A DNA stretch of 64,000 bases from Anaeromyces robustus (Eukaryota; Neocallimastigomycota; Neocallimastigomycetes; Neocallimastigales; Neocallimastigaceae). Below are positions 40,301 to 52,137 of this stretch, piece after piece (position 1 is the first letter of the stretch; every line of letters starts with the position of its first letter). The notes beneath the pieces are model-generated. The model was not told where the DNA came from. It ran no database searches and worked only from the letters and a program-made list of their open reading frames with translations. The position numbers were made by a program, and so were the translations under genes. The DNA lies in NCBI GenBank assembly GCA_002104895.1, contig MCFG01000195.1, forward strand, positions 1-64,000, given 5' to 3'.

Positions 40301-41026
40301 TTTGTTGCTGTTTCTAATATAGGATTATTAGAATTAGAATTAGAATTAGATAATATTTTTGAATCTTTATAGTATAATTGTGAATCTTTATTTGTTGTAA
40401 AAGTTGAAGTAAGAATATTGTTAATAGATGAAGTAGTTGTATAAGATTGGTAACTGTATCTTTTATTAATATTTTTATTCTTATTATTATTATTTTCATT
40501 ATTATTACTATTACTATTGTTATTACTATTACTATTACTATTACTATTACTATTACTAATACTATTATCATTATTGAATAAATTTAAATAATTATTTGAT
40601 ATAGGGTAACTTTTATGTTTTTGACTATAATTATAATAAATATTTGATGTTGACCTTATGTCATTTGAATTATTAATATTAATATTATTATTATTATTAT
40701 TATTATTGTGGTTGTTATTGATGTTGTTATTATTGTTATTAATGTTATTATTATTAATATTGTTATTAATATTATTTTTATTATTGATATTATTATTAAT
40801 ATTATTATTAATATTATTTTGGTTTAGGTTGAAATAATTATTATTATTACTTGTACTACGACTATGATGTATTCTATTTCTTAAATTTGATTTATTATCA
40901 ATAATTTCATTTTCTTTTGCTAAAGTATTATTATATAATGCATTAAAATTTGAAACTTTTTCTTTTCTAATAGCAGATGATGCAATATTTGAGGTATCAT
41001 GATTATAATAAATATTTCTATTTAAA

Positions 41027-41066
<40 letters not shown>

Positions 41067-41663
41067 GATATTGATCATAATTTTTGCTATTATTTTCATT
41101 ATTCAAATTTTCTTTACTTGAAATATGTTTAATTTTATAAAAATCAAGATCATTACTATTAATATTATTACTATCAACATTATTATTATTATTATTATTA
41201 TTACTTGAATGACGATGATGATGATAATAAATTTGTTCTTTATTATTATTTCTTTCAGAATTATCAGAATTATCGTTATAATAATTATTATTATTATTTT
41301 CATAATTTAAACCCATTTTACTATCTTGATTTATATTTCTAAGATTTTTTGATATTTCCTGATACTTATTATTATTTTCCTTATGATTTTGTTCTTGTTC
41401 TTTATTATACGTATCAATTAACATTTTATTATGTAATTTTAATGAAAGATCTGCTAATATTTTACTACTTTCATTTGAAGTATTAATTATTGGTGTTAAT
41501 GGTTTTGGTGTTTTTCCTGTTTTAAAAAACAAATGATCTAATATTTTATCTAAAGCTATACGTTTTATTGGATCCTTTATAACATATAAATATATATAAA
41601 TGTAATAAATAAATAAAAAAGAAAAATAATTATATATATATAATACATTTAAATATTTAAAAC

Positions 41664-41708
<45 letters not shown>

Positions 41709-43365
41709 AAAAAAAGAAAATTAATAAGCATTATAGATATTTCATTTAAAATAATTATATAACTATATATAATTTTTACTTTTTGTAATAATTTATCAAT
41801 TAAATCAGCTGCTGTAACAGATATATAACTTGGTATTTCATAAGAAACATTAATAACTTTTTCTAAAGTTTTTGGTATTTCTTTACACTGTATATATATT
41901 TGTAAATACATAAATAAATATATAAATAATATATACATTTAATAATAAATCTTTTTTTTTTTTTTTTTTTTTTATAATTTTTCTATTTTATAATATATAT
42001 ATAAACCTCAAAAGGTGGTTTTCCTGTTAATAATGTTACAAAAAGACATCCTATTGACCATATATCTGTAGGTAAACTATATGGCTGACGTTGTATAATT
42101 TCACTTTTTTTTTTTAATTTTATTTTAATTGTTTGATTATAAATTAAAAAATTAGAAAAAAATGATTAAATTAATTGTAAATATTGAATTTCAGTGAATG
42201 TTTAAAATGTAGAAAAAAAAAAAAAAGATTAAATTTTGAAACTGAATAATGCTTATAAATTTTATTATATGTATATATATATAAATTTATAATTCTTACG
42301 GTGCAATATAATTTGGTGTACCACATAAGGTATATTGTTCACTATTTGATTCATTTAATTGTGTAGCTAAGCCAAAATCACCAATTTTCTTTATAATTTT
42401 ATAATAATAATAATAATAATTATTTATATAAATATATAAAATATATATAATATTTTTATAATTTTATAATTTTGATGTATACATGTTATAAATATATATA
42501 TATTAATAGTTAATTAATATAATTTTTATATAAATAAATTTGTATAAAAGTTATATTGTTATAATTAAAATATTTTTCTTTTACCAATTTATAATTATCT
42601 GTTAAAAATAAATTAGATAATTTCAAATCTCTATGTAAAATCCCTCGATGATGTAAATATTTTACACCCTCTACAAGTTGTTCCATTACACTTTTTGCTT
42701 CTTCTTCTGGTAATTTATGACGTTTTTGTAAATATTTATATAATTCACCATTTTCACAATATTCCATAATTAAATATACATATTCATCTGTTTCTGAAAA
42801 ATTATAAAGTCGTAATATTGAAGGATGATTTAATTGGTATTGAATTTCTATTTCATTTCTTATTCTTTTTATCATTTTTACTGCGCTTATTTTTTTAATA
42901 TTAATCTTTTTTTTTTATATATATAAAAAAATATCATATAAAAAAAATAATTTTAAAAAGAAATTAATTTAATTAATTTATTATTATAATAATTATGTAT
43001 TTATATATATATATATATTTTTAGAAAAATTGTTAACTTCTTACTCTTTTAATTGCAACAACTTCACCAAATGAATTTTCATTTAAACTAACTGCTTTGA
43101 AAACTTCCCCAAATGCACCTTTTCCCAATAAAGGACCAAAACGATAGTCCTTTATATATATATATAATTTGTATTATTATTAATTTTAATATATGAATAT
43201 AATTTTATTTTATTATTTCTATTTATTTTTTAAAATATGATATATATATACCTTTATATTTTTGGAAAAGTGATTAATGTCTTTTTCCCTTACATTTGAT
43301 GAATTTGAATTTTGATATTGATTATTTAATTTATTAATAATATTATTTTTTTTAAATGTAAGCAT
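37332..43365 (-). CDS. PLK4: Polo-like kinase 4 (centriole duplication kinase)
   Basis: Ser/Thr kinase that starts centriole/basal-body duplication. Minus-strand exons in coding order: 43365-43252, 43149-43045, 42905-42585, 42388-42300, 42103-42007, 41887-41780, 41574-38865, 38635-38378, 38241-38110, 37972-37585, 37425-37332 (4416 nt, 1471 aa; all phases close). The kinase domain (about 39-320) has [13 protein letters not shown] (K72), HRDLKLSN (D166), DFG (D184), [21 protein letters not shown] and [17 protein letters not shown], closest to PLK4. About 330-825 is an Asn/Ser/Thr-rich spacer. About 828-1080 matches the PLK4 cryptic polo box ([17 protein letters not shown]...; [21 protein letters not shown]). 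A second Asn-rich stretch follows. The last 80 residues form polo box 3 ([21 protein letters not shown]...; [20 protein letters not shown]). About 1.5 times the length of animal PLK4, mostly from low-complexity inserts. Presence fits a flagellated zoospore stage. Confidence 0.9.
41660..41716. repeat. Long A run in PLK4 intron 6
   Basis: A run of about 37 A between AAACC and AAAAAGAAAA on the plus strand, that is poly-T in the sense of the transcript, inside intron 41575-41779. Confidence 0.85.
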
Positions 43366-44899
43366 TTTGTTTATATATATTATATTGCATTTTTTTTATT
43401 TTTTCTTTGCTATAAGATTATAATGATTGTAAAATATATATACATATATTCTTTTATATATATATATTATAGATAAAGATTTTATATCCTGCTTGCTATT
43501 TGATGAATATTTATAATTTTCATGTTTTAATTTGTCTTTTTTATTAAATTATAATAAATGAAAAATAAATTACTTTTTTTATAACTTAAAAATGAAAAAA
43601 AAATAATAATATAATTATATAAAATGTATATTTAAATGTGTATTGTTAATGGTTAATATAAGTGTGAAATTATTATTATTTCTTTTTTGAAATTTAATTT
43701 ATTGGATTTTTAAATTTGATTTGTAGAGTCTTTTAAATTATTTTTAATTCATGATTTTAAATAAATATGTACATATGTATATTATATATAATAGATTTTA
43801 AATGATCTTTTAAATCTTAAAAATATTTATATAATATTTTATTGTATAAATCCTTTATTATTATGAAATTAATAAAAGTTTAAATATAAACAATTTTTAT
43901 TTCATTTTTTTTTTTTTTAAAAAAATATATATTTTTTTAAAAGTAATAATTAAATATAAAATAAAATAAAAAATAAAAAAATAAAAATAAATTTTTTTTA
44001 ATATTTATTTTTTTTTATGAAAATTTATCTTTTTTATATATTAATAATTATTAAATTATTAAATTAATACTGTTTCATATAATAGTTTAATATTTAATAG
44101 TTTAATAGTTTAATAGTTTAATAGTTTAATATTTAATATTTAATAATTTAGTTGTTACACAAGATAACTTTTATATATAAAATATACAAATAAATAAATG
44201 AAAAATAATAATGAATAATTTTGAATAATTCTATATTAAATTAAAAATAAAAAATAAATAAAAATAAAAATAAAAATAAAATAAAAAAAAATTATTTATA
44301 TAATAATTAATAATTAATAAATAAAAAACACTATTAATAAATAAATAAAAATATTATAAATAATAAATAAATAAATAAATAAATAATAAATAAATAAATA
44401 AAAATAATATAAATAAATAATTAATTAAATAATTGAATAAATAAATCAAATAAAAATAATTAAATAAAATAAAATAAAATAAAAACACATTTTTTTAATA
44501 TAATTTTTACTTAAAAAATAAATTTTGACTTTATTATATAAATATTTTTTTATAAAAAATAATATATTAAAAGAAATACAATTCTTTTTTTATTATATTA
44601 TTTTTTTTTGTATTTTTTATATTTTAATACATTTTAATAAATTTTCAGATATTTAAATTTTTGTTTCTTTTTCTCAAAAAGATAAATTCTGTATTTATAA
44701 TTTTATAATATATATAAATGCGATATATTTTTTTTTTTTTTTTTGTTTTACTTCAATAAATATTAGAAATACGATATTTGTATATATAAATAATGGTTTT
44801 TTTGAGTTATATTTTATTATTTATGGTTATATATTAAAAAAAATGATAATAAAATATATGATTTTGATTTTTTTTTTTTTTTCTTATTTAACTCATTTT
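43366..44899. other. Intergenic: PLK4 promoter side and GH5 3' flank
   Basis: Starts at the PLK4 ATG and ends at the GH5 stop (both genes on the minus strand). Contains TTTAATAG repeats (44085-44140) and AAAT/AAATA repeats (44250-44480). No coding signal was seen. Confidence 0.6.
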
Positions 44900-46804
44900 T
44901 TAAATAAGACCACACCAATTACCATTTTCTATACCCCAATTACCATCATTATCGGTGAAAACAATATCTTTAGTACTCTTACAACATTGGTATCCAAGTT
45001 TTTCTGACCAACATTGATTTGATTTACATTCATCTGGAATACCACACCATTGATCATTTTCAACACCCCAGTCACCATCATTATCAGTATAGATAACATT
45101 ACATCCTGAACAACATTTGAAACCAAGATTAACACTGAAACAAGTAGTTGTTTCTGGTTCTGGTTCTGGTTCTGGTTCATTCTTTTTATTACAATAATCA
45201 TAATCAACAACACATGATTTTTCATTTTCCCATCCCCAGAGAGAACCATCACCTCCAGTAGCTGTAACTACACAATTAACACAATATGGATAACCATTTG
45301 GAGCTATATCAGAAGTTGGAGCTGGTTTTTTATTGGTAGTAGTAGTTTTTGGTTGATTATTATTATTGTTTTTAGTGGTAGTAGTAGTTTTTGGTTGATT
45401 ATTGTTATTACTGCCACTACCTTTTTCTTTACAATGACCATATACAACAACACAAGATTGTTCATTTTCCCAACCCCAAAGGGAACCATCACCACCAGTA
45501 GCACCTACTTCACAATATTCACAATATGGAAAACCATTTGGTGCCATTTCAGAGAAATCAAATGTTGGTACAGTAGTTTTAGTAGATGGTCCATTAAGAT
45601 GTGGTTTTAACCAAGTCATTTGTTCTGGGAATCTTTCACCTTTTGGTTCAATAGAATACATATAATCTTGCCACCATGGACCAGCAGCCCACCAGGCCCA
45701 ACCAACAATATAATCAGAATTTTGTTCTAAATAAGTAATAGCTTCTTCAACACATGCTTTACAATCATCATTAATAGCAGCACCTAATTCACCAATAAAA
45801 CCTTTTAAATTATTAGCTTTTAACCATTCTACGAAGTTTTTGAAAAGGTTATTACATGGACGTTGAACACATTCTTTATGAGTACCTGAATAATCAGAAT
45901 CGAAATATTGATGAGTTTCAAAAATAATATTTTTATCAGAAGAACTGAAATATATAAGAGCTGTAGAAGCATTAGAATCTCCATAAAAAGTTTCTTTCCA
46001 ATTCCAAGCACCAGTATAAGCATTACCTGGTACAAGAACATTATTATTAGCACCAAGAGCACGAATACTATCAACAGCATCACGAGCAGCTGAGAACCAT
46101 TGAGCAGTTGGCATATCATGTGGTTCATTAACTAAACCAAACCAAACTTTATTATTACTCTTATATTTTTGAGCAATTCTTTTCCATAAATCAGCGAAAG
46201 CAGAATTTGGTACTTGACTTGTACCAACAATTTGACCGTTATATCTAGCAAAATTGTGTGGATTAAGAATAGCTACAGCACCATTTTTAGTAACATAACT
46301 AACAACTTCATCTAAACGATCAAATTCAGTTGAATCAAGTTCAGCATTTAAACTTCTTTGTAAACGTTCCCATGAAAAACCAATACGGAAAACATTCATA
46401 CCTTGATCAATTGAAGCTTGAATTGCTTTAACATCTGGGTAAATATAATCTTTATTGTATTCACCTGGATATTTACCTTGACCGAATTCAGCACCGGATT
46501 CGTTAACACCAGTCTATAAAAAAATATATATATATATTAATAAGTTATTTTTTAATAATCAATTTCATTTTTTAATAATTAAATTATAAAAAAAAAAAAA
46601 AGAATATATATAACAAATAATATTTTATATATATTATGAAATAATGCTATTATTATTTTTTTTTTAAATATTTTATTTTATTTTATTTCATATACAAAAA
46701 ATCATATATATATATATAAATATTTTGTGACTTACATATTGATTTTTTGCGAAGGTAGTTCCAATTAAGGATAAACAAATAGTAAATAATGTAGAGAATT
46801 TCAT
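44900..46804 (-). CDS. Secreted GH5 endoglucanase with four CBM10/fungal-dockerin-type modules
   Basis: Beta-1,4-glucanase that cuts cellulose outside the cell. Exons 46804-46736 and 46513-44900 (1683 nt, 560 aa). Exon 1 is the secretion signal ([19 protein letters not shown]). The GH5 domain, about 24-335, starts [11 protein letters not shown] and has the acid/base Glu in LVNEPHDM (about 153), the nucleophile Glu in FIGELGA (about 265), and [14 protein letters not shown]. Two cysteine-rich modules of one kind follow (about 347-384 and 427-464; [23 protein letters not shown]), separated by an [11 protein letters not shown] linker. After a [11 protein letters not shown] linker come two modules of a second kind (about 481-515 and 524-560; C...LG..CC......TDNDG.WG.EN..WCG). 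The second kind is the classical non-catalytic dockerin of anaerobic fungi, which docks enzymes onto the fungal cellulosome. The first kind is closer to bacterial CBM10. Coding GC is well above the flanks, suggesting strong expression. Confidence 0.93.
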
Positions 46805-47000
46805 TTTTATTTAATTTAGCTTTAGACTATTTTATTTTATTTTATTGTATTGTATTTATTATAAAGTATTATTATTTTTATATTTTTTATATTTTTGTTT
46901 TGTACCAGACAAGAAAATAAATTTTTTGTATTATAATTTTTTTTTTTTTTTTTGAATTAAAAAATCAATTTTTAATCCTCTTATTTTCTTTTTCTTTAAT

Positions 47001-47031
<31 letters not shown>

Positions 47032-49059
47032 TTATGAAAAAAAAAATTAGTTAACTTAAAATTTTTTATAAAGAAAATCAGCCGTATTTATATTAATCAT
47101 ATATTATAGAAAAGTTTTAATCTATTCATATAAAATAACATGCAATTTTCATTTTTTCATATAATAATTTAATATAAAATTATTTGTTTAAAATTCGATT
47201 AAAAAAAATTTTTTTTAATTAAAAATTAATATTTAGTATACAATATTTAATAATATTATTCTATATGTAATATATACTATATAATATAATATATTATATA
47301 ATATATATATAATATACAATATAATATATAATATAATGATTATTATTTTATTATTATTTTATTACTATTTATTATTATTTTTATTATTATTTTAGATTTT
47401 AAATCTTATTTATTAATTTATTTAGTTATTTAATTATTTATTTATTTATTTATTTATTTGATTATTAAGAAATAATAATAATATATTGTTTATCTCCATA
47501 TGCTTTTAATATAAAGAATTAATATTGTTATTTATTAAAAAAAAAGTAATATATAATCCTCCATTATAAATTAAAATTATATATAAACATTATTATTTAT
47601 ATAAGGATTATAAAAATTTATATAAAAAAAAAAAGAAAAAAAATTTTTTTTTAATATTGTTAATAATTAAATGCAATTAACAAGACTATATATATTTAAA
47701 TGCAATTAATATAATAAAAATATATAATAAAATATAATAAAAAATAGAATAACACATGACATTTTTAAAAATTAATATATAAATTAAATCTTAATATAAA
47801 GTCTTATTTTTTTTTTTCTTAGCTTAATAAACCTTATTTAATAATATTTATTATTACTTTTAGGAACATTTTAAAATTTAAAATTATTAAATATCTATAA
47901 TTGATAATTGATACATAATACAACAATCAATGAAACACTATGAAAAATGACTAATAAAATATTTATAAAAATTTTATTTCCTATTTTCCGGTTTTCTGAA
48001 TCTTATTTAATATAAAAATTATAAATTTATAATAATATTCTAATATTATAATATTGTTATGATTTTCTTTGTATTCTTTTAATAACAATATCTAAGTATT
48101 ATCATGAAACATTTTAACAATCTTATAATATTTATGCACTTATTATTATAAAAATATATAAGAATATTATATAGTACATCACATTTAAGAAAAAAAAAAT
48201 TAGTCAAATTTATTAATATTTATTTTAAATTAACTTTACGTTAATAATATTTAAAACACTATTGTTGGTATCTACAATTTTATAGAATACAATTTTGATT
48301 CTGATTAAATATATCTATATAGATATATATTAAAATTTTAATTATTGTATAGTTTTATTATTGTATTTATTTATAATAAGATTTAGATTTATTTTAATAC
48401 TTTTCCTCTTTCATAATAATTATTATTTATTTTTTTATTATTGTTGTTATGTTGTTATTATTATTGGTTTGTATTATTATTATTAAATAAAGGATACATT
48501 AAATTAAAATATTAAATTAAAAAAAAATTAAATTAATAATTTAAATAAATATAAAAAATTGATAATTAATATATTATATACAAAAAAAGTTTAATAATTA
48601 TATATAAAATAACAACTGTGTTTTTTTTTTTTTCTTTAAAAAGAATAATCACTAAAAATAAATACAATTTAATCAAAAAAAAAAATTTTTTTATATATTT
48701 CTTCACATAAAATTTTTTTCTTTTTCTTTTTTTCCTTTTTTTTTTCCTATTTTTTTTTTTTTTTTTTTTTTTGTTTGCATTTCCATATTACTCTAAATAA
48801 ATCATATGAAAATATAATTATTATTTTTTCTTTATTTGAATTAAAATATTTATTTTAATCAATTATTAATAATATTTTTAAAACTTTGGTTTATATATAA
48901 AGAAAATGTTTTCTCATAATTATATATAAATTATATAATACTAGTGTGATATTTGATATAATATTTAATTATAAACTAAACCTACATTATTATAAATAAT
49001 CATTGATATAAAAATTATTAACAAAAAATAATTGAAAAAAAAAAACTAATAATAATAAT

Positions 49060-49090
<31 letters not shown>

Positions 49091-50964
49091 AGAATGATTA
49101 TGGATAATAATAACATCCTAAAATGAAAATGAGACATGACTTGGCTTTTGGCTACACAGAAAGAAATAAAAAAAATTTTTTTATTTTAATTACTATATTT
49201 AATTTATATTTCATGTTTTTATCTTTTTAATTTAAAATTAATAAATTAAAAAGATAAAAACATGAAATATAAATATATAATTAATATATAATAATTAATA
49301 TATAATAATTAATATATAATATATAATATAAATATAAATAAAAAAAATTTTTTATTTATTTATATAATTATTTATTATTTAATATTAATTAATTATATAA
49401 ATGAAATAGAATATCATGTATAAATTTTTATAAATTAATAGGAAATCAAGGAGAAGATCAAAATAGTATTAATAAATTAATAAAAGGGGAAATTTTTTAT
49501 TATATATTTATTTGAACGGTTAGGATTATTATTAAAAATAAATATATATTAATGATTAAGATTATGATTATCTTTCTTTTTTTTTTTTTTTTTATTTTTA
49601 TTTATATTTTTATTATAATATTATTATATATATATATTAAAATAATAAAAACCCAAATAAATCAAGGATTTATTATATAAAACCTTTTTAAAGATAAAAT
49701 TAGTTTTAAAATGAATTAATTAAAATAAAAAAAAAAAGCATATGGAAGAAAATTATTAACTAAAAAAAAGTAAACTAGAAAATTAGAAAATTATAAAGTA
49801 TAATATTTATATAATAAGAGAAGAGAAATAGAAAACTAAGTTAAGAAATTTTAATTTATTTTAACAGCTTTAATTATTATTGATAAAAAATATGATTACT
49901 TAATATGTAAAAAAAATTTTTTATTAAATGCTAATAAATGATTATTTATTTATGTAAATTATGTCAATATTTTTTAAATTCTGATAAATAATTATTAATT
50001 TTTATCAAAGGATTTTATTCATTTTTTAAATAGCTATTATGATTTATAATAATTAATTGAATATTATTATTTTTTCTTTCTTTGGAAGTAATTTGAATGA
50101 ATTTGATTTATTATAAAACGTTAAACAAATATGAATACATGTAATTATTATATTGTAATAATTTTTTTTATTAATTTATTTTATTGTATTTTTTTTTTTT
50201 TTTTAATTAGTACTGGTATAAAATATTATTAGAAATGAAATATTAAACTTTTTTATGTAATATATATACTTTTTTTTTTTTTTTTTTTTTTACAATCAAT
50301 GTTAATATATCCACATTGATAAAATATATTAATATGAAAGTTAATAATATTTTGGGTAATAATGAAAATAAAGAAGATTTTATAAAGATTATTAAAGTAT
50401 AAATTATTTATATTATTTATTATATATTATTATATTCAATATAAAATTTTTAAATTATTAAAACTTTGTTTTGTTTGGTTTTTTAAAATTATTTAAATAA
50501 ATAAAGTAATGGTGTTGTTTTTATGTTTATATTAAATAAAAATTTAAATTTATGTATAAAATAATGTTTTTCATTATTGCTTATTATTTTATTTCAAATA
50601 ATATCGATTATTAAAATAAATATATTGAAAATAATAAGGTTTTGTAAACAAAAATTGAAAAATTGTTTTTAAATATAAATATATTATTTAGATAATTTAA
50701 AAATGTATAATACATTTTAATTAATTCTATAACCAATGTTATTATTATTATTTTTTTGTTTAAAATTTTTTAGATTTATCTTAATAAAATATTTATAAAA
50801 AGAAAAGTAAAAAAAAAAAAAATTCTTTTTATTTTCTTTATTTAAATATATAACATAAGTAAATTCAATATTTTTAATTATAATTTTATTGTAAAATAAA
50901 AACAACAACAACAAAAAAAAAAAAAATTAAAACAAAAAAAAAAATATTAAATATAATTCATAAA
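46805..50964. other. 4.2 kb gene-poor divergent region
   Basis: Between the starts of GH5 (-) and the acidic secreted protein (+), so both promoters lie here. A/T-rich with T runs and ATT repeats. Short GC-richer patches occur at 49123-49165 (ATG frame MKMRHDLAFGYTERNKK...), 49441-49515 (GNQGEDQNSINKLIKGE...) and 50334-50402 (MKVNNILGNNENKEDFIKIIK, then a GT). They may be exons or remnants of an unrecognised gene, but I could not join them in phase. A strong inverted repeat is listed separately. The minus frame at 50717-50914 is rejected. Confidence 0.5.
49202..49274. repeat. Perfect 33-bp inverted repeat, 7-nt loop
   Basis: Arms 49202-49234 and 49242-49274 are exact reverse complements, with loop AAATTAA. 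The arms include the non-repetitive core ATTTCATGTTTTTATC, so this is not a simple AT-repeat effect. It begins about 35 bp after an unusually GC-rich patch (49130-49165). Confidence 0.9.
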
Positions 50965-52137
50965 ATGAGAATAAGATTATTAGGAATTCTAATTTTAATA
51001 TTAATTTTTAGTACAAAAATTAATAGTAAATCTTTTACACTTCCAGAAATTCCAGTTACACTTAATGATCATAAAGGTCTCAATACAAATGATGACATTG
51101 AAAATAAAAACTATAATAATGAAAAGGAGGAAATTAATACTACTCTAAATGAAAATAGTGAAGATGAATATTTAAATTCATTCATGTATGAAAATAGCTA
51201 TTATGATGATAATAATTATGATGATGTTGATGTTGATGTTGATGATGATGATGATGATGGAGAAGAATTTTTTTTAAATTGGGACAGTATTTATAATGAA
51301 AAAAGTGAAGATGAAGATAAATTATTTGAAGCTATAAGTGATATGGTTAATGTATTAGTTAATGAATATATCGATGAAGAAGGAAATATTAATTTAAATA
51401 AATTAACATTAGAAGAATCATTTATCATTGAAGATGTAATCAATGGATTTGATTATGTTTATGGATTTAATGAAAATGAATATGAAAATGAAAATGAACA
51501 AAATAATGAAAATGAAAATGAAAATGAAAATGAAAATGAACATAAACATGAACATGAACATGAAAATGAAAAGAATAATATTATTATTAATACTAATAAT
51601 AATAATAATATTAATAATAATCATGATAATGAAAATAATAATGAAAAAAAAGGTATAAATAATAATAATGAAAATACAATGACTAAGAAAAAAAGATATG
51701 TTATAAAAGATATAGGAGATAAGGAAAGTGATGACCTTAATAAAATTTATGATGAAGATGAAGATGAATATGGTGAAGATGAAAATGAAAATTACATGAT
51801 TGAAGAAATACTTAAATATAAAAAATTTGATGATGATAATGATGAAATACTTAATGATAGTGAATATGAAAAAAATGAAGAAGATATACATATTGCTATA
51901 TATGATGAAGAAAAACATAATAATAAAAGTGAAGAAGAAAAAAGTGATGAAGATGAAGATGAAGTAGTAAGATATAATGAAAGTGATTATGAAATAAGTG
52001 ATGATGAAGAAATACTTAATGAAAAAGATGATGAAAATAATGTTAAAGAAAAAGTTGAAATGGTTAATGAAAATAATAAAGAAAATGATAATAAAAATGA
52101 AGAAAGTGAAGATATTGATAGTGATATAATTTATTAA
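50965..52137 (+). CDS. Secreted acidic low-complexity protein, unknown function
   Basis: Intronless frame of 390 codons. The N-terminus is a good secretion signal (MRIRLLGILILILIFSTKINS, cleavage probably near 21-23). The rest is dominated by Asp, Glu, Asn and Lys, with a DVDVDVDDDDDDGE run near 90 and a region of NENENE and HEHEHE dipeptide repeats (about 172-205). It ends with many SDE/EDED blocks. It has no cysteines and no recognised domain, and is probably disordered and strongly negative. Parts around 100-160 (LFEAISDMVNVLVNEYIDEEG) look like ordered helix. It could bind cations or coat the cell surface or secretory compartment, but that is a guess. The signal peptide and 390 codons without a stop in such AT-rich DNA argue for a real gene. 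Confidence 0.7.
   Translation: MRIRLLGILILILIFSTKINSKSFTLPEIPVTLNDHKGLNTNDDIENKNYNNEKEEINTTLNENSEDEYLNSFMYENSYYDDNNYDDVDVDVDDDDDDGEEFFLNWDSIYNEKSEDEDKLFEAISDMVNVLVNEYIDEEGNINLNKLTLEESFIIEDVINGFDYVYGFNENEYENENEQNNENENENENENEHKHEHEHENEKNNIIINTNNNNNINNNHDNENNNEKKGINNNNENTMTKKKRYVIKDIGDKESDDLNKIYDEDEDEYGEDENENYMIEEILKYKKFDDDNDEILNDSEYEKNEEDIHIAIYDEEKHNNKSEEEKSDEDEDEVVRYNESDYEISDDEEILNEKDDENNVKEKVEMVNENNKENDNKNEESEDIDSDIIY

Noticed and set aside
44929-46128. Several overlapping frames inside the GH5 gene
   Set aside because: They lack domain signatures, whereas the chosen frame has all GH5 and dockerin motifs.
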